NCBI GenBank assembly: GCA_905234755.1
Contig: CAJOIT010000004.1
Location: forward strand, 124,001 to 188,000
Reading direction: 5' to 3'
Source: an uncultured Bacteroidales bacterium
GTDB lineage: Bacteria > Bacteroidota > Bacteroidia > Bacteroidales > ML635J-15
Length of the DNA: 64,000 bases
Shown: positions 8,599 through 17,415 of the stretch, one piece after another
Layout: each line of letters starts with the position of its first letter
Position numbering within the stretch: position 1 is the stretch's first letter
The notes under the pieces: generated by a model
The model's input: the letters and a program-made list of their open reading frames with translations, nothing else
Told to the model about the DNA's origin: nothing
The model's database searches: none
Translations under genes and position numbers: made by a program

Positions 8599-9549
8599 AT
8601 GTCGAACAAGAAATTGGCAGTTGTCGCCTTTGGCGGAAACGCTCTTCTAAGAGCCGGTCAGAAAGGCACAATTGAAGAACAGGAATCAAACGTTTACAAG
8701 ACTTGCGAGAGTCTTTTGGATCTCGTAAAACGCGGTTACAATATAGTTATAGGTCATGGCAACGGACCACAGGTAGGAAATATCCTTCTGCAGAACAATG
8801 CTGGTGAAAAAGTTCACGGAATTCCCGAAATGCCACTTGCCGTATGCGGTGCATATTCACAGGGATTCATCGGATATGTAATCGAACAGCAGTTCAAGAA
8901 CGTGCTTACAAGCCACAACCTCAACAAGAACATCGTTACCTTGGTAACTCAGGTTATTGTTGACCGCAACGACAAGGGCTTTGCAAATCCGACCAAGCCG
9001 ATAGGTCCTTACTACACCGAAGAGGAAATGAATGCTTTGAAGGCAAAGAATCCACAGGATTCGTATGCAAAAGACCCGAAAGGCAAAGGATGGAGAAAGG
9101 TTGTTGCTTCGCCTAAGCCTATCGAAATCAACAACAAGGACATTGTAAAGGACCTTGCTGAAAAAGGAAACATCGTTGTTACCGTTGGCGGTGGAGGAAT
9201 CCCAGTTTATGTAAACGACAAGGGCGAATACCACGGAATCGATGCTGTAATCGACAAGGACTTGGCTTCATCGTTGCTTGCAATAGAAATTGGTGCAGAT
9301 GAATTCTATATTCTCACCGATGTTCCTAAGGTTTGCCTCAACTTCCACACTCCGGAAGAGAAGCAGTTGGACACCATTACCGTTGAGGAAGCAAAGAAAT
9401 ACCTCGCCGAAGGTCATTTTACCGAAGGCAGCATGGCTCCGAAGATTCGCGCAGCTCTGTACTTCGTTGAAAATGGTGGAAAATCATGCATCATTACCGA
9501 AGCTGGACAGCTCGGAAATCCGAATGCAGGAACAAGAATCGTGAAATAA
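8599..9549 (+). CDS. arcC: Carbamate kinase
   Basis: This enzyme makes ATP and carbamate from carbamoyl phosphate and ADP, the energy-yielding last step of arginine or citrulline breakdown. The amino-acid-kinase motifs VAFGGNALL near the N-terminus and IGHGNGPQVGN at about residues 53-63 are present, with VTVGGGGIPV in the middle and GSMAPKIRAALYFVENGG near the end. The length of 316 residues is typical. It is followed 29 bp later by an ornithine carbamoyltransferase gene, which supplies carbamoyl phosphate by phosphorolysis of citrulline. No arginine deiminase gene (arcA) is in the window. Confidence 0.95.
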   Translation: MSNKKLAVVAFGGNALLRAGQKGTIEEQESNVYKTCESLLDLVKRGYNIVIGHGNGPQVGNILLQNNAGEKVHGIPEMPLAVCGAYSQGFIGYVIEQQFKNVLTSHNLNKNIVTLVTQVIVDRNDKGFANPTKPIGPYYTEEEMNALKAKNPQDSYAKDPKGKGWRKVVASPKPIEINNKDIVKDLAEKGNIVVTVGGGGIPVYVNDKGEYHGIDAVIDKDLASSLLAIEIGADEFYILTDVPKVCLNFHTPEEKQLDTITVEEAKKYLAEGHFTEGSMAPKIRAALYFVENGGKSCIITEAGQLGNPNAGTRIVK

Positions 9550-9578
9550 ATTTTTAAAGTACTTTAAATAAATTAGTT

Positions 9579-10580
9579 ATGGCTTTTAATTTAAGAAACA
9601 GAAGTTTTCTGAAGTTATTGGACTTCACACCAAAAGAGATTCAGTATATGCTTGATTTGGCTCGCGACCTCAAGAGAGCAAAGTATGCTGGAACAGAACA
9701 ACCGACAATGAAGGGCAAGAACATAGCCCTCATATTCGAAAAGACATCGACCCGTACACGTTGCGCATTCGAAACCGCAGCTTACGACCAGGGCGCACAT
9801 GTAACCTACTTAGGTCCTACAGGTTCGCAGATTGGCGTTAAGGAATCGATGAAGGATACAGCTCGCGTTCTCGGCAGAATGTATGATGGTATCGAATACC
9901 GTGGTTTCAAGCAGGAAACTGTTGAAGAACTTGCTAAGTACGCTGGCGTACCAGTATGGAACGGCTTGACCAACGAATTCCACCCGACACAGATACTTGC
10001 TGACTTCCTCACAATGAGCGAACACGTTGACAAGCCTCTCAACCAGGTTACTTTCGCATACCTCGGCGATGCTCGTTTCAACATGGGTAACTCGTTGATG
10101 GTTGGTGGTGCAAAGATGGGTATGGATGTACGCATCGTAGCTCCAAAGAAATTGCAGCCGAGCAAGGAACTTATCGACACCTGCAAGAAGATTGCAAAGG
10201 AAACTGGCGCTAAGGTAACTGTTACCGATGACGTTGCAAAGGGCGTTAAGGGTTGCGACTTCCTCTATACCGATGTTTGGGTATCGATGGGCGAACCTGT
10301 TGAAGTATGGAAAGAACGTATCAAATTGTTGAAACCGTATCAGGTTAACAAGGAAACAATGAAGATGACGGGCAATCCAAAGTGCAAGTTCATGCACTGC
10401 TTGCCAGCTTACCACAACCTCGAAACTCAGGTTGGTCGCGACGTTAACAAGCAGTTCGGTCTCGACGGCATCGAAGTTACAGAAGATGTTTTCGAATCAG
10501 AAGCATCAATCGTATTCGATGAAGCTGAAAACCGCATGCACACCATTAAGGCTGTCATGGTAGCAACCTTGGGTGACTAA
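9579..10580 (+). CDS. argF: Ornithine carbamoyltransferase
   Basis: This enzyme interconverts ornithine plus carbamoyl phosphate and citrulline plus phosphate. The carbamoyl-phosphate loop STRTR is at residues 57-61 and the ornithine-site segment HCLPAYH is near residue 271; DVWVSMGE and the C-terminal [16 protein letters not shown] are also as expected. At 333 residues it closely parallels the long E. coli ArgF/ArcB type rather than the short anabolic forms. Its pairing with carbamate kinase favours a catabolic role (arcB), so the gene symbol is a family label, not a statement about direction of the reaction. Confidence 0.93.
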   Translation: MAFNLRNRSFLKLLDFTPKEIQYMLDLARDLKRAKYAGTEQPTMKGKNIALIFEKTSTRTRCAFETAAYDQGAHVTYLGPTGSQIGVKESMKDTARVLGRMYDGIEYRGFKQETVEELAKYAGVPVWNGLTNEFHPTQILADFLTMSEHVDKPLNQVTFAYLGDARFNMGNSLMVGGAKMGMDVRIVAPKKLQPSKELIDTCKKIAKETGAKVTVTDDVAKGVKGCDFLYTDVWVSMGEPVEVWKERIKLLKPYQVNKETMKMTGNPKCKFMHCLPAYHNLETQVGRDVNKQFGLDGIEVTEDVFESEASIVFDEAENRMHTIKAVMVATLGD

Positions 10581-10603
10581 TTAGCCCTCCTTTTTATTAT
10601 TAT

Positions 10604-10637
10604 AAATGGTCATGCTCTCTCGGGTGTGACCATTTTT
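10604..10637 (+). terminator. Terminator after arcC-argF
   Basis: AAATGGTCA (10604-10612) pairs with TGACCATTT (10627-10635) around a 14-base loop, followed by a short T run. It sits 24 bp past the argF stop. Confidence 0.8.
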
Positions 10638-10836
10638 GTTGCTACGCTGTTTCTATGGGCTGCGCCCGTTTGAAAGTTTCTGAGTTTCTATGCCTGCGGC
10701 GTTTCTATGGGCTGTCGCCCGTTTCTAATTGTTTCTAAGTTTCAATGGCTAAAGCTGTTTCTGAATTTAATGTTGTTTATAACAACTTCAAACAACCATA
10801 AACATAGAAACCTAGAAACCATTTAATATTTTTTTC
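10638..10836. repeat. Degenerate GTTTCTA repeat tract
   Basis: The gap between argF and the next gene (290 bp) is filled by spaced copies of GTTTCTA. Two near-identical units, GTTTCTATGGGCTGCGCCCG at 10649-10668 and a close copy with GCTGTCGCCCG at 10701-10721, each hold a small GGGC/GCCC hairpin. Inverted copies (CATAGAAAC, CTAGAAACC) lie near 10803-10820. No coding potential was seen. Tracts of this style occur between genes in many Bacteroidota, but the function is unknown. Confidence 0.5.
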
Positions 10837-10844
10837 TACCTTTG
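10837..10844 (+). promoter_or_regulatory. Promoter -7 box of the secreted 141-residue protein gene
   Basis: TACCTTTG matches TAnnTTTG exactly, 26 bp before the ATG at 10871. Confidence 0.5.
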
Positions 10845-10870
10845 CATTTCAAAACAAAAATTCTACGCAG

Positions 10871-11296
10871 ATGAAAAGGACAATAATCATAATCGCAGCC
10901 ATAACGGCAATGCTCGTTGCTGGCAATACAGCAAAAGCTCAAGAAACTCCGGAAGACATCATGGCAAGGTTCTTCACAATGTTCAACAATGATGTGAACA
11001 AGGCCATCGACTACCTGTTTTCAACCAACGAATGGCTTGAGGCTAATAAGGAAGGAACCACCGCAATGAAGGAAAAGTTTGAAGCATCGCGCAAACTGCT
11101 CGGCAACTTCAATGGCTACGAACTTGCAGGGAAATACTACCTTGGACAATCGTATGCAAAGTATGTCTATGTACTAAAGTATGATCGCCAGCCAGTGGAA
11201 TTAGTAATAACATTGTACCGTCCCGACAAAATCTGGAAACTGCAAAACATGAACTTCCACAGCGACTTCGAAAAAGACATGGTGAAAGTTGAATGA
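10871..11296 (+). CDS. Small secreted protein of unknown function
   Basis: A 141-residue protein with a signal peptide (MKRTIIIIAAITAMLVAGNTAKAQ) and a compact mature domain of about 117 residues. The pattern ETPEDIMARFFTMFN, then a central GYELAGKYYLGQSYAKYVYVLKYDRQPVELVITLYRPD, ending with KIWKLQNMNFHSDF, looks like an NTF2- or cystatin-like alpha-plus-beta fold in which a long helix packs on a sheet. I do not recognise a named family. It has its own promoter and stands alone between two repeat tracts. Export to the periplasm is inferred from the signal peptide. Confidence 0.75.
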   Translation: MKRTIIIIAAITAMLVAGNTAKAQETPEDIMARFFTMFNNDVNKAIDYLFSTNEWLEANKEGTTAMKEKFEASRKLLGNFNGYELAGKYYLGQSYAKYVYVLKYDRQPVELVITLYRPDKIWKLQNMNFHSDFEKDMVKVE

Positions 11297-11361
11297 ATAA
11301 TTGACAATGGATAATTAACAATCCACACCCTCGGTGTCATGCTGAACTTGTTTCAGCATCT
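11297..11361. repeat. Intergenic repeat words (TTGACAATGG/ATTAACAAT and a REP-like palindrome)
   Basis: Right after the stop comes the word TTGACAATGGATAATTAACA, the same type found at the junctions of the restriction island. It is followed by a hairpin-forming sequence starting TCATGCTGAACTTG (11337-11361), whose arms TGCTGAA and TTCAGCA pair. The second sequence recurs almost unchanged at 19818-19842. Confidence 0.6.
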
Positions 11362-11404
11362 GTAAACCATGATGCAATGAATAAATATTCATAGAATATT
11401 TAAA

Positions 11405-12976
11405 TCACTTTCCCAACACTTCCCTAGCCTTATCCATATATGGGTCATCTTCGAGAAGAATGGCATTGGCTGCATTCAAATCCAAACAATAGCTTGCTAT
11501 CTGATACCTCAGCACCTTGTTAAGATATTTGCGTGACCGAACCAAATCGGCTTGCGAATACGATATGCTGTCAGCCTGAAGTCTACCGAGGAACTTGTCA
11601 AACATATTGTCCTTGTCAAGAAAAGCATCCAAACTTTTTGTCGTTGATATGCCAGACATCTTGCTACGATTTCTATCGAAATACTCTACGCAGAAGTCAC
11701 TTATTACATTTGAGCGACCTATGGCGACAAGCATATCCGAAACATACGATGTGTCGTGCTCAACAGTAATATCAGGCATAAGTCCATCGCCTTCATAAAC
11801 TTTGCGTTTCTTGTTCAAGGTATAAAACACCTTCGAACTATCAACACTCTGCTTATTCTTGCCATAGCTCAAATAGTAGTTCTCAAGATACGAAATATAT
11901 CCATCGCTATAACTACGCTGAATGCATCGCCCCGATGGAAGATAGTAGCGCGACACCGTCAACCTTACCGATGAACCATCGGACAAGTTGAACATCCTTT
12001 GCACTAGTCCTTTGCCAAACGTAACATTACCTATTACCGTACCAATGTCATAATCCTGAATTACACCGGCAGTTATTTCCGATGCCGATGCCGAACTTTC
12101 GTTTACCAATACAACTAACGGATAACCGGCGCATACGCCATTGCGTCCTGTCGAATAAACTTCCTCGCGCCGTGAATTTGCGCCTTCGGTATACACAAGC
12201 AACTTCTTCTCGGTAAAGAAATTATCAAGAATACCCTGTGCCGAATACATAAAACCACCGCTATTATCGCGCAAGTCAATAACCAACGATTTCACTTTCA
12301 TGAACATGAGCATCTTAAGTGCATCGTCAAACTGCTCAACCGTATTGCTGTTGAACGAGGTTACCTTTATATAACCAATATCGCCAAGTTTTGAATAATA
12401 GACACTTTCAACCTCTACTGGGGCACGACGAATAATGAAATCCATCAGGTTGCCATCGCGCAAAATATTCAGTTTTACCTTTTTGCCCTCTTCGCCCAAG
12501 ATGCGTCCACGTACACTATCGTTGCTTATGCCAATTCCTGACATTGGACGACCGTCAACATCAATAATCCTATCGCCAGCCTTTAGTCCTACCTTCTCGG
12601 ATGCACCGCCCTTGATTATATTAGTAACAATAACCGTATCGTGCAAAACATAGAAGCGTATGCCTATTCCTACAAAATTCCCAGTAAGTTCCGTCTCCAC
12701 CTCTGCTGTTTCCTTGGCTGACATATACGATGAATGCGGGTCGAGATTATGCAGGAAATCGGAAATCATAATATCTTCAATACTATCACTATTTATGTCA
12801 TCCACATAATAAGTGTCAATGAGGTTCATCACATCCTGAATTTTGCCTTCAGACTGCCCATATACACCAGCATCCTGCCTGAAAAGCATAGAAATAAACA
12901 TTCCAGCAACAATCGAAACCGCCACAATAAGCGGAATTAAAATAGCGAACTTAGTATTATTATATTTCATCGCCAT
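11405..12976 (-). CDS. C-terminal processing peptidase (S41 family)
   Basis: A membrane-anchored serine protease of the CtpA/Prc type, which trims or degrades exported proteins from their C-terminus. A single membrane segment (about 10-32) is followed by a PDZ domain (about 95-175, with the carboxylate-binding GIGIRF and LKAGDRI) and the protease domain. The Ser-Lys dyad is expected at Ser297 in SSASASE and Lys322 in FGKGLVQ, with the spacing of Prc. The length of 523 residues is normal. Its first 17 bp overlap the 3' end of the dCMP deaminase gene, so dnaB, the deaminase and this gene are probably one operon. The third-codon ATG at 12970 is an alternative start. Confidence 0.93.
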   Translation of the reverse strand: MAMKYNNTKFAILIPLIVAVSIVAGMFISMLFRQDAGVYGQSEGKIQDVMNLIDTYYVDDINSDSIEDIMISDFLHNLDPHSSYMSAKETAEVETELTGNFVGIGIRFYVLHDTVIVTNIIKGGASEKVGLKAGDRIIDVDGRPMSGIGISNDSVRGRILGEEGKKVKLNILRDGNLMDFIIRRAPVEVESVYYSKLGDIGYIKVTSFNSNTVEQFDDALKMLMFMKVKSLVIDLRDNSGGFMYSAQGILDNFFTEKKLLVYTEGANSRREEVYSTGRNGVCAGYPLVVLVNESSASASEITAGVIQDYDIGTVIGNVTFGKGLVQRMFNLSDGSSVRLTVSRYYLPSGRCIQRSYSDGYISYLENYYLSYGKNKQSVDSSKVFYTLNKKRKVYEGDGLMPDITVEHDTSYVSDMLVAIGRSNVISDFCVEYFDRNRSKMSGISTTKSLDAFLDKDNMFDKFLGRLQADSISYSQADLVRSRKYLNKVLRYQIASYCLDLNAANAILLEDDPYMDKAREVLGK

Positions 12977-13400
12977 TAAAATTTACGACTTCAATGCCTG
13001 CTCTCTTCAAAAGTTCAATACCCTCCGACATGCGATATTCCTCGGCATAGACAACCCGTACAATGCCAGCCTGTATTATAAGCTTGGCGCACTCGATACA
13101 TGGCGCTGTGGTTATGTACAAGGTCGCACCTTCGCTACTATTGCCAGACTTAGCCACCTTGGTTATCGCATTTGCTTCAGCATGAAGTACATACGGCTTT
13201 GTTGTATTATTTTCGTCTTCGCACTGGTTCTCGAAACCCGATGGTGTTCCGTTGAATCCATCCGATATTATCATCCTGTTCTTCACGAGCAAAGCTCCAA
13301 CCTGACGGCGCTTGCAATACGAATTCTTGGCCCATATTGCAGCCATATCCAGATAATTCTTATCGAACATTCGCTTTCTGTCTTCTTTCTGATTTTCCAT
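12960..13400 (-). CDS. Deoxycytidylate (dCMP) deaminase
   Basis: A zinc enzyme that converts dCMP to dUMP, feeding thymidylate synthesis. The zinc-site motifs are HAE at residues 73-75 (catalytic Glu75) and PCIEC at 100-104. The N-terminal region DMAAIWAKNSYCKRRQVGALLV and the GFNGTPSGFEN loop match the ComEB/dCMP deaminase family. The length of 146 residues is typical. The gene starts 11 bp after the dnaB stop and overlaps the protease gene, which fits a nucleotide and replication operon. Confidence 0.93.
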   Translation of the reverse strand: MENQKEDRKRMFDKNYLDMAAIWAKNSYCKRRQVGALLVKNRMIISDGFNGTPSGFENQCEDENNTTKPYVLHAEANAITKVAKSGNSSEGATLYITTAPCIECAKLIIQAGIVRVVYAEEYRMSEGIELLKRAGIEVVNFNGDEI

Positions 13401-13411
13401 ATCGTTACAAA

Positions 13412-15004
13412 TTAAAATGGTACATCCTCATTTCCTCCAATCTTCAAAAAACTATCGGGAGGCGTACTTTCAAAACTGTTATCTCCTATTAAACTTGCAC
13501 TAGCATTTGCATCCGTTCCATAGTCCTGGCTATTCATCTTGGAACCATGTACCTGATATTCAGTATCCGACGATGGCAACATTTCGCTTATGCCATCATC
13601 CAAATCCTTGAACTTAGCCAATTCCTTTACGAATCTTAGATTTACATCATCAACGGCGCCATTACGATGTTTTGCTATAATTACCGTTGCCAAACCCATT
13701 GTGGAACGACCGTTACTATCTTCCTTAAGTCCATAATATTCAGGACGGTGTATAAACCCTACAATATCTGCATCCTGCTCTATTGCTCCAGACTCACGCA
13801 AGTCGGAAAGTTGCGGGCGCTTGTCGTTACCTCTTGTTTCCACACCACGATTAAGTTGCGAAAGGGCAATTATCGGTACATTCAGTTCCTTTGCAATAGC
13901 CTTGAGCGAACGCGATATTGTACTGACTTCCTGCTCACGGCTTCCTTTGTTATCCACGCCCGATGTCATAAGCTGCAGATAGTCAATGATTATTATGTCG
14001 AGTCCCTCCTTGCTTTGTTTCTGACGCCGGCATTTTGAGCGCAATTCGAAAACCGACATTGCAGGCGTATCATCAATAAACAACGGAGCAGACCCCAGCC
14101 TTTCGAGTTTAGAATCAAAACAGCGCCAGTCCTCTTCGCTAAGGTCACCATTTCTGATTGACTCGCCCGACACCTCTATTTCTGCGGCGATAAGTCGATT
14201 GACAAGAGACATCGAGGACATTTCAAGCGAGAAGAACACAACCGACTTGTGATGGTCTACAGCCATATTACGCGCCATGGACAACACAAACGCGGTCTTA
14301 CCCATTGATGGTCGTGCTGCTATAATTATAAGGTCTGATGGCTGCCAACCAGAAGTAAGCCTGTCGAGGTCGGTAAAGCCTGATGGCACACCACGCAATT
14401 GTCCTTTGTTCTTTGCGGCATTGTCAATAGCAATCTTGGCAGGTTCCATCAACGAACCAATCCTAGTCAAATCCTTCTTTACCGAACCTTCCGAGATCTT
14501 GAATATTTCACCCTCGGCAAATTGTATAAGATCAGCGACATCCTTTGTCTCGTCATACGACATCTTCTGTATTTCGGTAGATGCCTTTATGAGTTCGCGC
14601 TGTATATACTTCTGCTGCACTATCCTAGCATGGTATTCCAAATGGGCAGCTGTACCAATAAGTTCAGTAAGTTCCAATATGTACGGCAAACCACCAACTT
14701 CTTCGAGCTGACCCTTGATGCGAAGTTCCTCCGACAAGGTTATGGCATCGATTGGCTTCTGCGCCTGCATGAGAACTATCATTGTGGCAAATATGGTCTG
14801 GTGCGCCGGAATATAGAAACTTTCTGGCTTTATGATATTCATAATATCATATATCGCACTCGACTGTATCAGAATTGCGCCCAACACGGCCTTTTCCAAT
14901 TCAGGAGATTGTGGCGGCAACTTGCCCAATAGAGTGTTGAGTTCATCCAATACCTCGTTCCCACGCTTCTTGCCTTTCTTTGCTGTATCTTTTTCCTGTG
15001 CCAT
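13412..15004 (-). CDS. dnaB: Replicative DNA helicase DnaB
   Basis: The hexameric helicase that opens the replication fork. The N-terminal DnaB domain (about 30-130) begins PPQSPELEKAVLGAIL. The RecA-like motor has the Walker A motif ARPSMGKT at 230-237, the Walker B region IIIIDYLQLM, and the DnaB motifs LSQLNRGVE and LSDLRESGAIEQDAD. No intein is present. The 530-residue length is normal for the phylum, including a poorly conserved C-terminal tail ending NEDVPF. A TAATTTTG promoter box lies 20 bp upstream. Confidence 0.97.
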   Translation of the reverse strand: MAQEKDTAKKGKKRGNEVLDELNTLLGKLPPQSPELEKAVLGAILIQSSAIYDIMNIIKPESFYIPAHQTIFATMIVLMQAQKPIDAITLSEELRIKGQLEEVGGLPYILELTELIGTAAHLEYHARIVQQKYIQRELIKASTEIQKMSYDETKDVADLIQFAEGEIFKISEGSVKKDLTRIGSLMEPAKIAIDNAAKNKGQLRGVPSGFTDLDRLTSGWQPSDLIIIAARPSMGKTAFVLSMARNMAVDHHKSVVFFSLEMSSMSLVNRLIAAEIEVSGESIRNGDLSEEDWRCFDSKLERLGSAPLFIDDTPAMSVFELRSKCRRQKQSKEGLDIIIIDYLQLMTSGVDNKGSREQEVSTISRSLKAIAKELNVPIIALSQLNRGVETRGNDKRPQLSDLRESGAIEQDADIVGFIHRPEYYGLKEDSNGRSTMGLATVIIAKHRNGAVDDVNLRFVKELAKFKDLDDGISEMLPSSDTEYQVHGSKMNSQDYGTDANASASLIGDNSFESTPPDSFLKIGGNEDVPF

Positions 15005-15023
15005 AAATCATTTTTTAGGATTG

Positions 15024-15031
15024 CAAAATTA
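15024..15031 (-). promoter_or_regulatory. Promoter -7 box of dnaB
   Basis: The minus strand reads TAATTTTG, matching TAnnTTTG, 20 bp before the dnaB ATG. Confidence 0.5.
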
Positions 15032-15199
15032 CTATTTTCCGACCAAGTATTTCCCTGCTTTTATCAACGGAAACAAGCCCAACCCCATACATTATTAACA
15101 AAAAAAAGGCTTTAAACCTGATTAAAAACAAATTGCAGTGTTAATATCAACATACAATCAAGCAAGTCACAAAATAACATCGCTTTAATACACAACAGC

Positions 15200-15988
15200 T
15201 TACAAAAATTTCATAAACTTCCCCCGTATCAATTCCACATCATTTTTCAAAGTTGGAGAAGCCGCACCATTTTCTTCCAGTTTTACGAAATCGCTTTTCA
15301 TGTTCTCAATTACATCCGTGTCGGAAAGTTGTCCAAGAAGCTCATTAATCTGGTGAAGCACAGCAAAATGCCTTTCCAAAGAATTAGCATTCGAATCGTT
15401 TTCATCGACATCGCTATCAAGTCCAAGGTATGTAACCTCCAACCAGAATCCGCAGATGAACATTGCCGAAATTCCGTACTTCTCGTTTTCGGACGGCACA
15501 ATAACATCTGCATCAAGCAAACTGTCGATAGTTGCAAAAATTACCTGCTCATCGTTAAGATTTTCCTCTATCCGAGGCACATATTCCGAAAAGACATCGC
15601 TTTCGACAGCTAGTTTTTCCGCCGCCATCTTTGTCGCATCAAGTATATCGGTGCATATTTGCACCCTCTCAAAGTAGCGTGCATATCCGAGGTCGGCAAC
15701 CAGCATTCCCATTGCTACGGCCGTTTCCTTTGAGCTCTGGTATAAGTCTATTGTTCTGACATCAAAAAGAATATCGGCATTGAACTTTACCTTGTTAAGA
15801 CGGATGTTCTTGCAAATCTCGGAATACTTTGGCAGACAACACAAAATGCTGTCGATGCTGCTTTTGTCGGCTGTAGATTCCACATTGCTGAAATCTTCGC
15901 TTACTTGCTTGTACTGCAAGCTATTGCTACACGATAAAAGCAATGTAACAACCACTATCATCAGGCAATATGCCCTAACTTTATCCAT
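15200..15988 (-). CDS. Hypothetical lipoprotein
   Basis: A 262-residue protein with a lipoprotein signal (hydrophobic stretch then VTLLLSC, Cys20 expected to be lipidated). The mature part appears mostly helical and acidic, with segments such as SSKETAVAMGMLVADLGYARYFERVQICTDIL that suggest a helical-bundle protein. It is not a family I can name. Its start overlaps the end of rfbD by 8 bp, so it is probably translated from the rhamnose operon transcript. A link to the cell envelope is inferred only from that and the lipid anchor. Confidence 0.75.
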   Translation of the reverse strand: MDKVRAYCLMIVVVTLLLSCSNSLQYKQVSEDFSNVESTADKSSIDSILCCLPKYSEICKNIRLNKVKFNADILFDVRTIDLYQSSKETAVAMGMLVADLGYARYFERVQICTDILDATKMAAEKLAVESDVFSEYVPRIEENLNDEQVIFATIDSLLDADVIVPSENEKYGISAMFICGFWLEVTYLGLDSDVDENDSNANSLERHFAVLHQINELLGQLSDTDVIENMKSDFVKLEENGAASPTLKNDVELIRGKFMKFL

Positions 15989-16859
15989 TGAGTTTGCTGT
16001 ATCTATCGAGCATTTCTCTCAGTGAGTCTGTCCAATATGGTATTTCGATACCGAAAGTTTCCGAAATTTTTCTGGTATTCAGCACGCTGTAGGTCGGACG
16101 GGTCGCTTTGGTTGGATATTCGCTTGTCAGCAAAGGCTTTACATTGGCATCAATCTTTGTCAATCTGAAAATGTGCATGGTGAAATCGTACCACGAGCAA
16201 ACGCCACGGTTTGTGAAATGATAAATTCCGCCGTGCCATTCGTTTTTGTTTAGGTACAAGTCAGTGATTTTCAATAAAGCCTTTGCAAGATCACCAGCAT
16301 ATGTAGGAGTACCAACTTGGTCAAACACAACACCTTTTATCTTGCCTTCGCTACCGAGGCGAATCATGGTTTTCACATAGTTGTTACCATATTCGCTATA
16401 TAACCAAGCCGTACGCACAATGACTGCATCGCAGTTCTCGGCAACAATGTTCTTCTCGCCATCAAGCTTTGTCCTGCCGTATGCCGACTGCGGATTGGTT
16501 GGCGCATCCTCGCAATAAGGTGTATTTGCCTTGCCATCGAAAACATAGTCGGTAGATACATGTATCAGCTTGAAACCAAACTTGTTGGCGCATTGTGCAA
16601 GATTACGCGGAGCAACGGCATTTGCCAAGCTTGCATTCTCGAGGTCATCCTCAGCTTTTTCCACAGCAGTGTATGCTGCACAGTTTATTACAACATCAAA
16701 ATGCTGACTTCCGAAAAAGCTAGTTGTTGCCTCAATGTTTGATATATCAAGTTTGTCAATATCAACATATTCAAAATCTGCATTTGCAACCATTTCGTGG
16801 TTATCGCGAATCTTGCTGCCAAGTTGTCCGTTGCAACCAATGACGAGTATTCTTTTCAT
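15981..16859 (-). CDS. rfbD: dTDP-4-dehydrorhamnose reductase
   Basis: The last enzyme of dTDP-L-rhamnose synthesis, an NADPH-dependent short-chain reductase. The nucleotide-binding GCNGQLGS is at residues 8-15. The family landmarks VINCAAYTAVEKAE, HVSTDYVFDG and the YxxxK catalytic motif within AYGRTKLDGE are present. The open frame extends 52 codons upstream but overlaps rfbC. The ATG at 16859 gives the standard MKRILVIG N-terminus and a 292-residue protein, with rfbC ending 2 bp before it. The order is rfbA, rfbC, rfbD; rfbB (dehydratase) is not in the window. Confidence 0.95.
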   Translation of the reverse strand: MKRILVIGCNGQLGSKIRDNHEMVANADFEYVDIDKLDISNIEATTSFFGSQHFDVVINCAAYTAVEKAEDDLENASLANAVAPRNLAQCANKFGFKLIHVSTDYVFDGKANTPYCEDAPTNPQSAYGRTKLDGEKNIVAENCDAVIVRTAWLYSEYGNNYVKTMIRLGSEGKIKGVVFDQVGTPTYAGDLAKALLKITDLYLNKNEWHGGIYHFTNRGVCSWYDFTMHIFRLTKIDANVKPLLTSEYPTKATRPTYSVLNTRKISETFGIEIPYWTDSLREMLDRYSKLNG

Positions 16860-16861
16860 TT

Positions 16862-17410
16862 TTAGAAGTTTAATTTTGCATCTCTTAATGTTGGGTGATT
16901 CATGTCTCTTTCGGAGAAAATCATCTTGTCCTGCGGAATCTTCCAGTCGATTGCGAGTTCGGGATCGTTGAAGATTATACCGCCTTCGCTTTCCTTGTTG
17001 TATGGATTGTCGCAAAGATATGCGAACACTGCATAGTCGGACAGAACCGAAAATCCATGTGCAAATCCACGAGGAATAAGGAACTGACGTTTATTTTCTT
17101 CTGATAGTTCCACCGAAAGATGCTTGCCGTATGTTGGCGAACCCTTGCGAACATCAACAGCCACATCGAGAACCTTGCCAACTACGCAGCGCACAAGTTT
17201 TGCCTGCGAATACGGGTTAAGTTGGAAATGCAATCCGCGCACTACACCGTATGTTGAACTTGATTCGTTCTGCTGCACTGGGACAAAGTTGATTCCTGCA
17301 GCCTCAAAAACGGATTTATTCCATGTCTCGAAGAAATAACCCCTCTGGTCACCGAAAACTTTCGGTTCAATAATCTTTAAATCCTTTATAAAGGTATCTG
17401 TTACAGTCAT
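16862..17410 (-). CDS. rfbC: dTDP-4-dehydrorhamnose 3,5-epimerase
   Basis: A cupin-fold enzyme that epimerises the 4-keto sugar at C3 and C5 on the way to dTDP-L-rhamnose. Family landmarks are KVFGDQRGYFFETWN, NESSSTYGVVRGLHFQ (with the catalytic His), VVGKVLDVAVDVRKGSPTYG and IPRGFAHGFSVLSD. The length of 182 residues is typical. It lies 5 bp after rfbA and 2 bp before rfbD on the same strand, an evident operon. Confidence 0.96.
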   Translation of the reverse strand: MTVTDTFIKDLKIIEPKVFGDQRGYFFETWNKSVFEAAGINFVPVQQNESSSTYGVVRGLHFQLNPYSQAKLVRCVVGKVLDVAVDVRKGSPTYGKHLSVELSEENKRQFLIPRGFAHGFSVLSDYAVFAYLCDNPYNKESEGGIIFNDPELAIDWKIPQDKMIFSERDMNHPTLRDAKLNF

Positions 17411-17415
17411 TTCTG

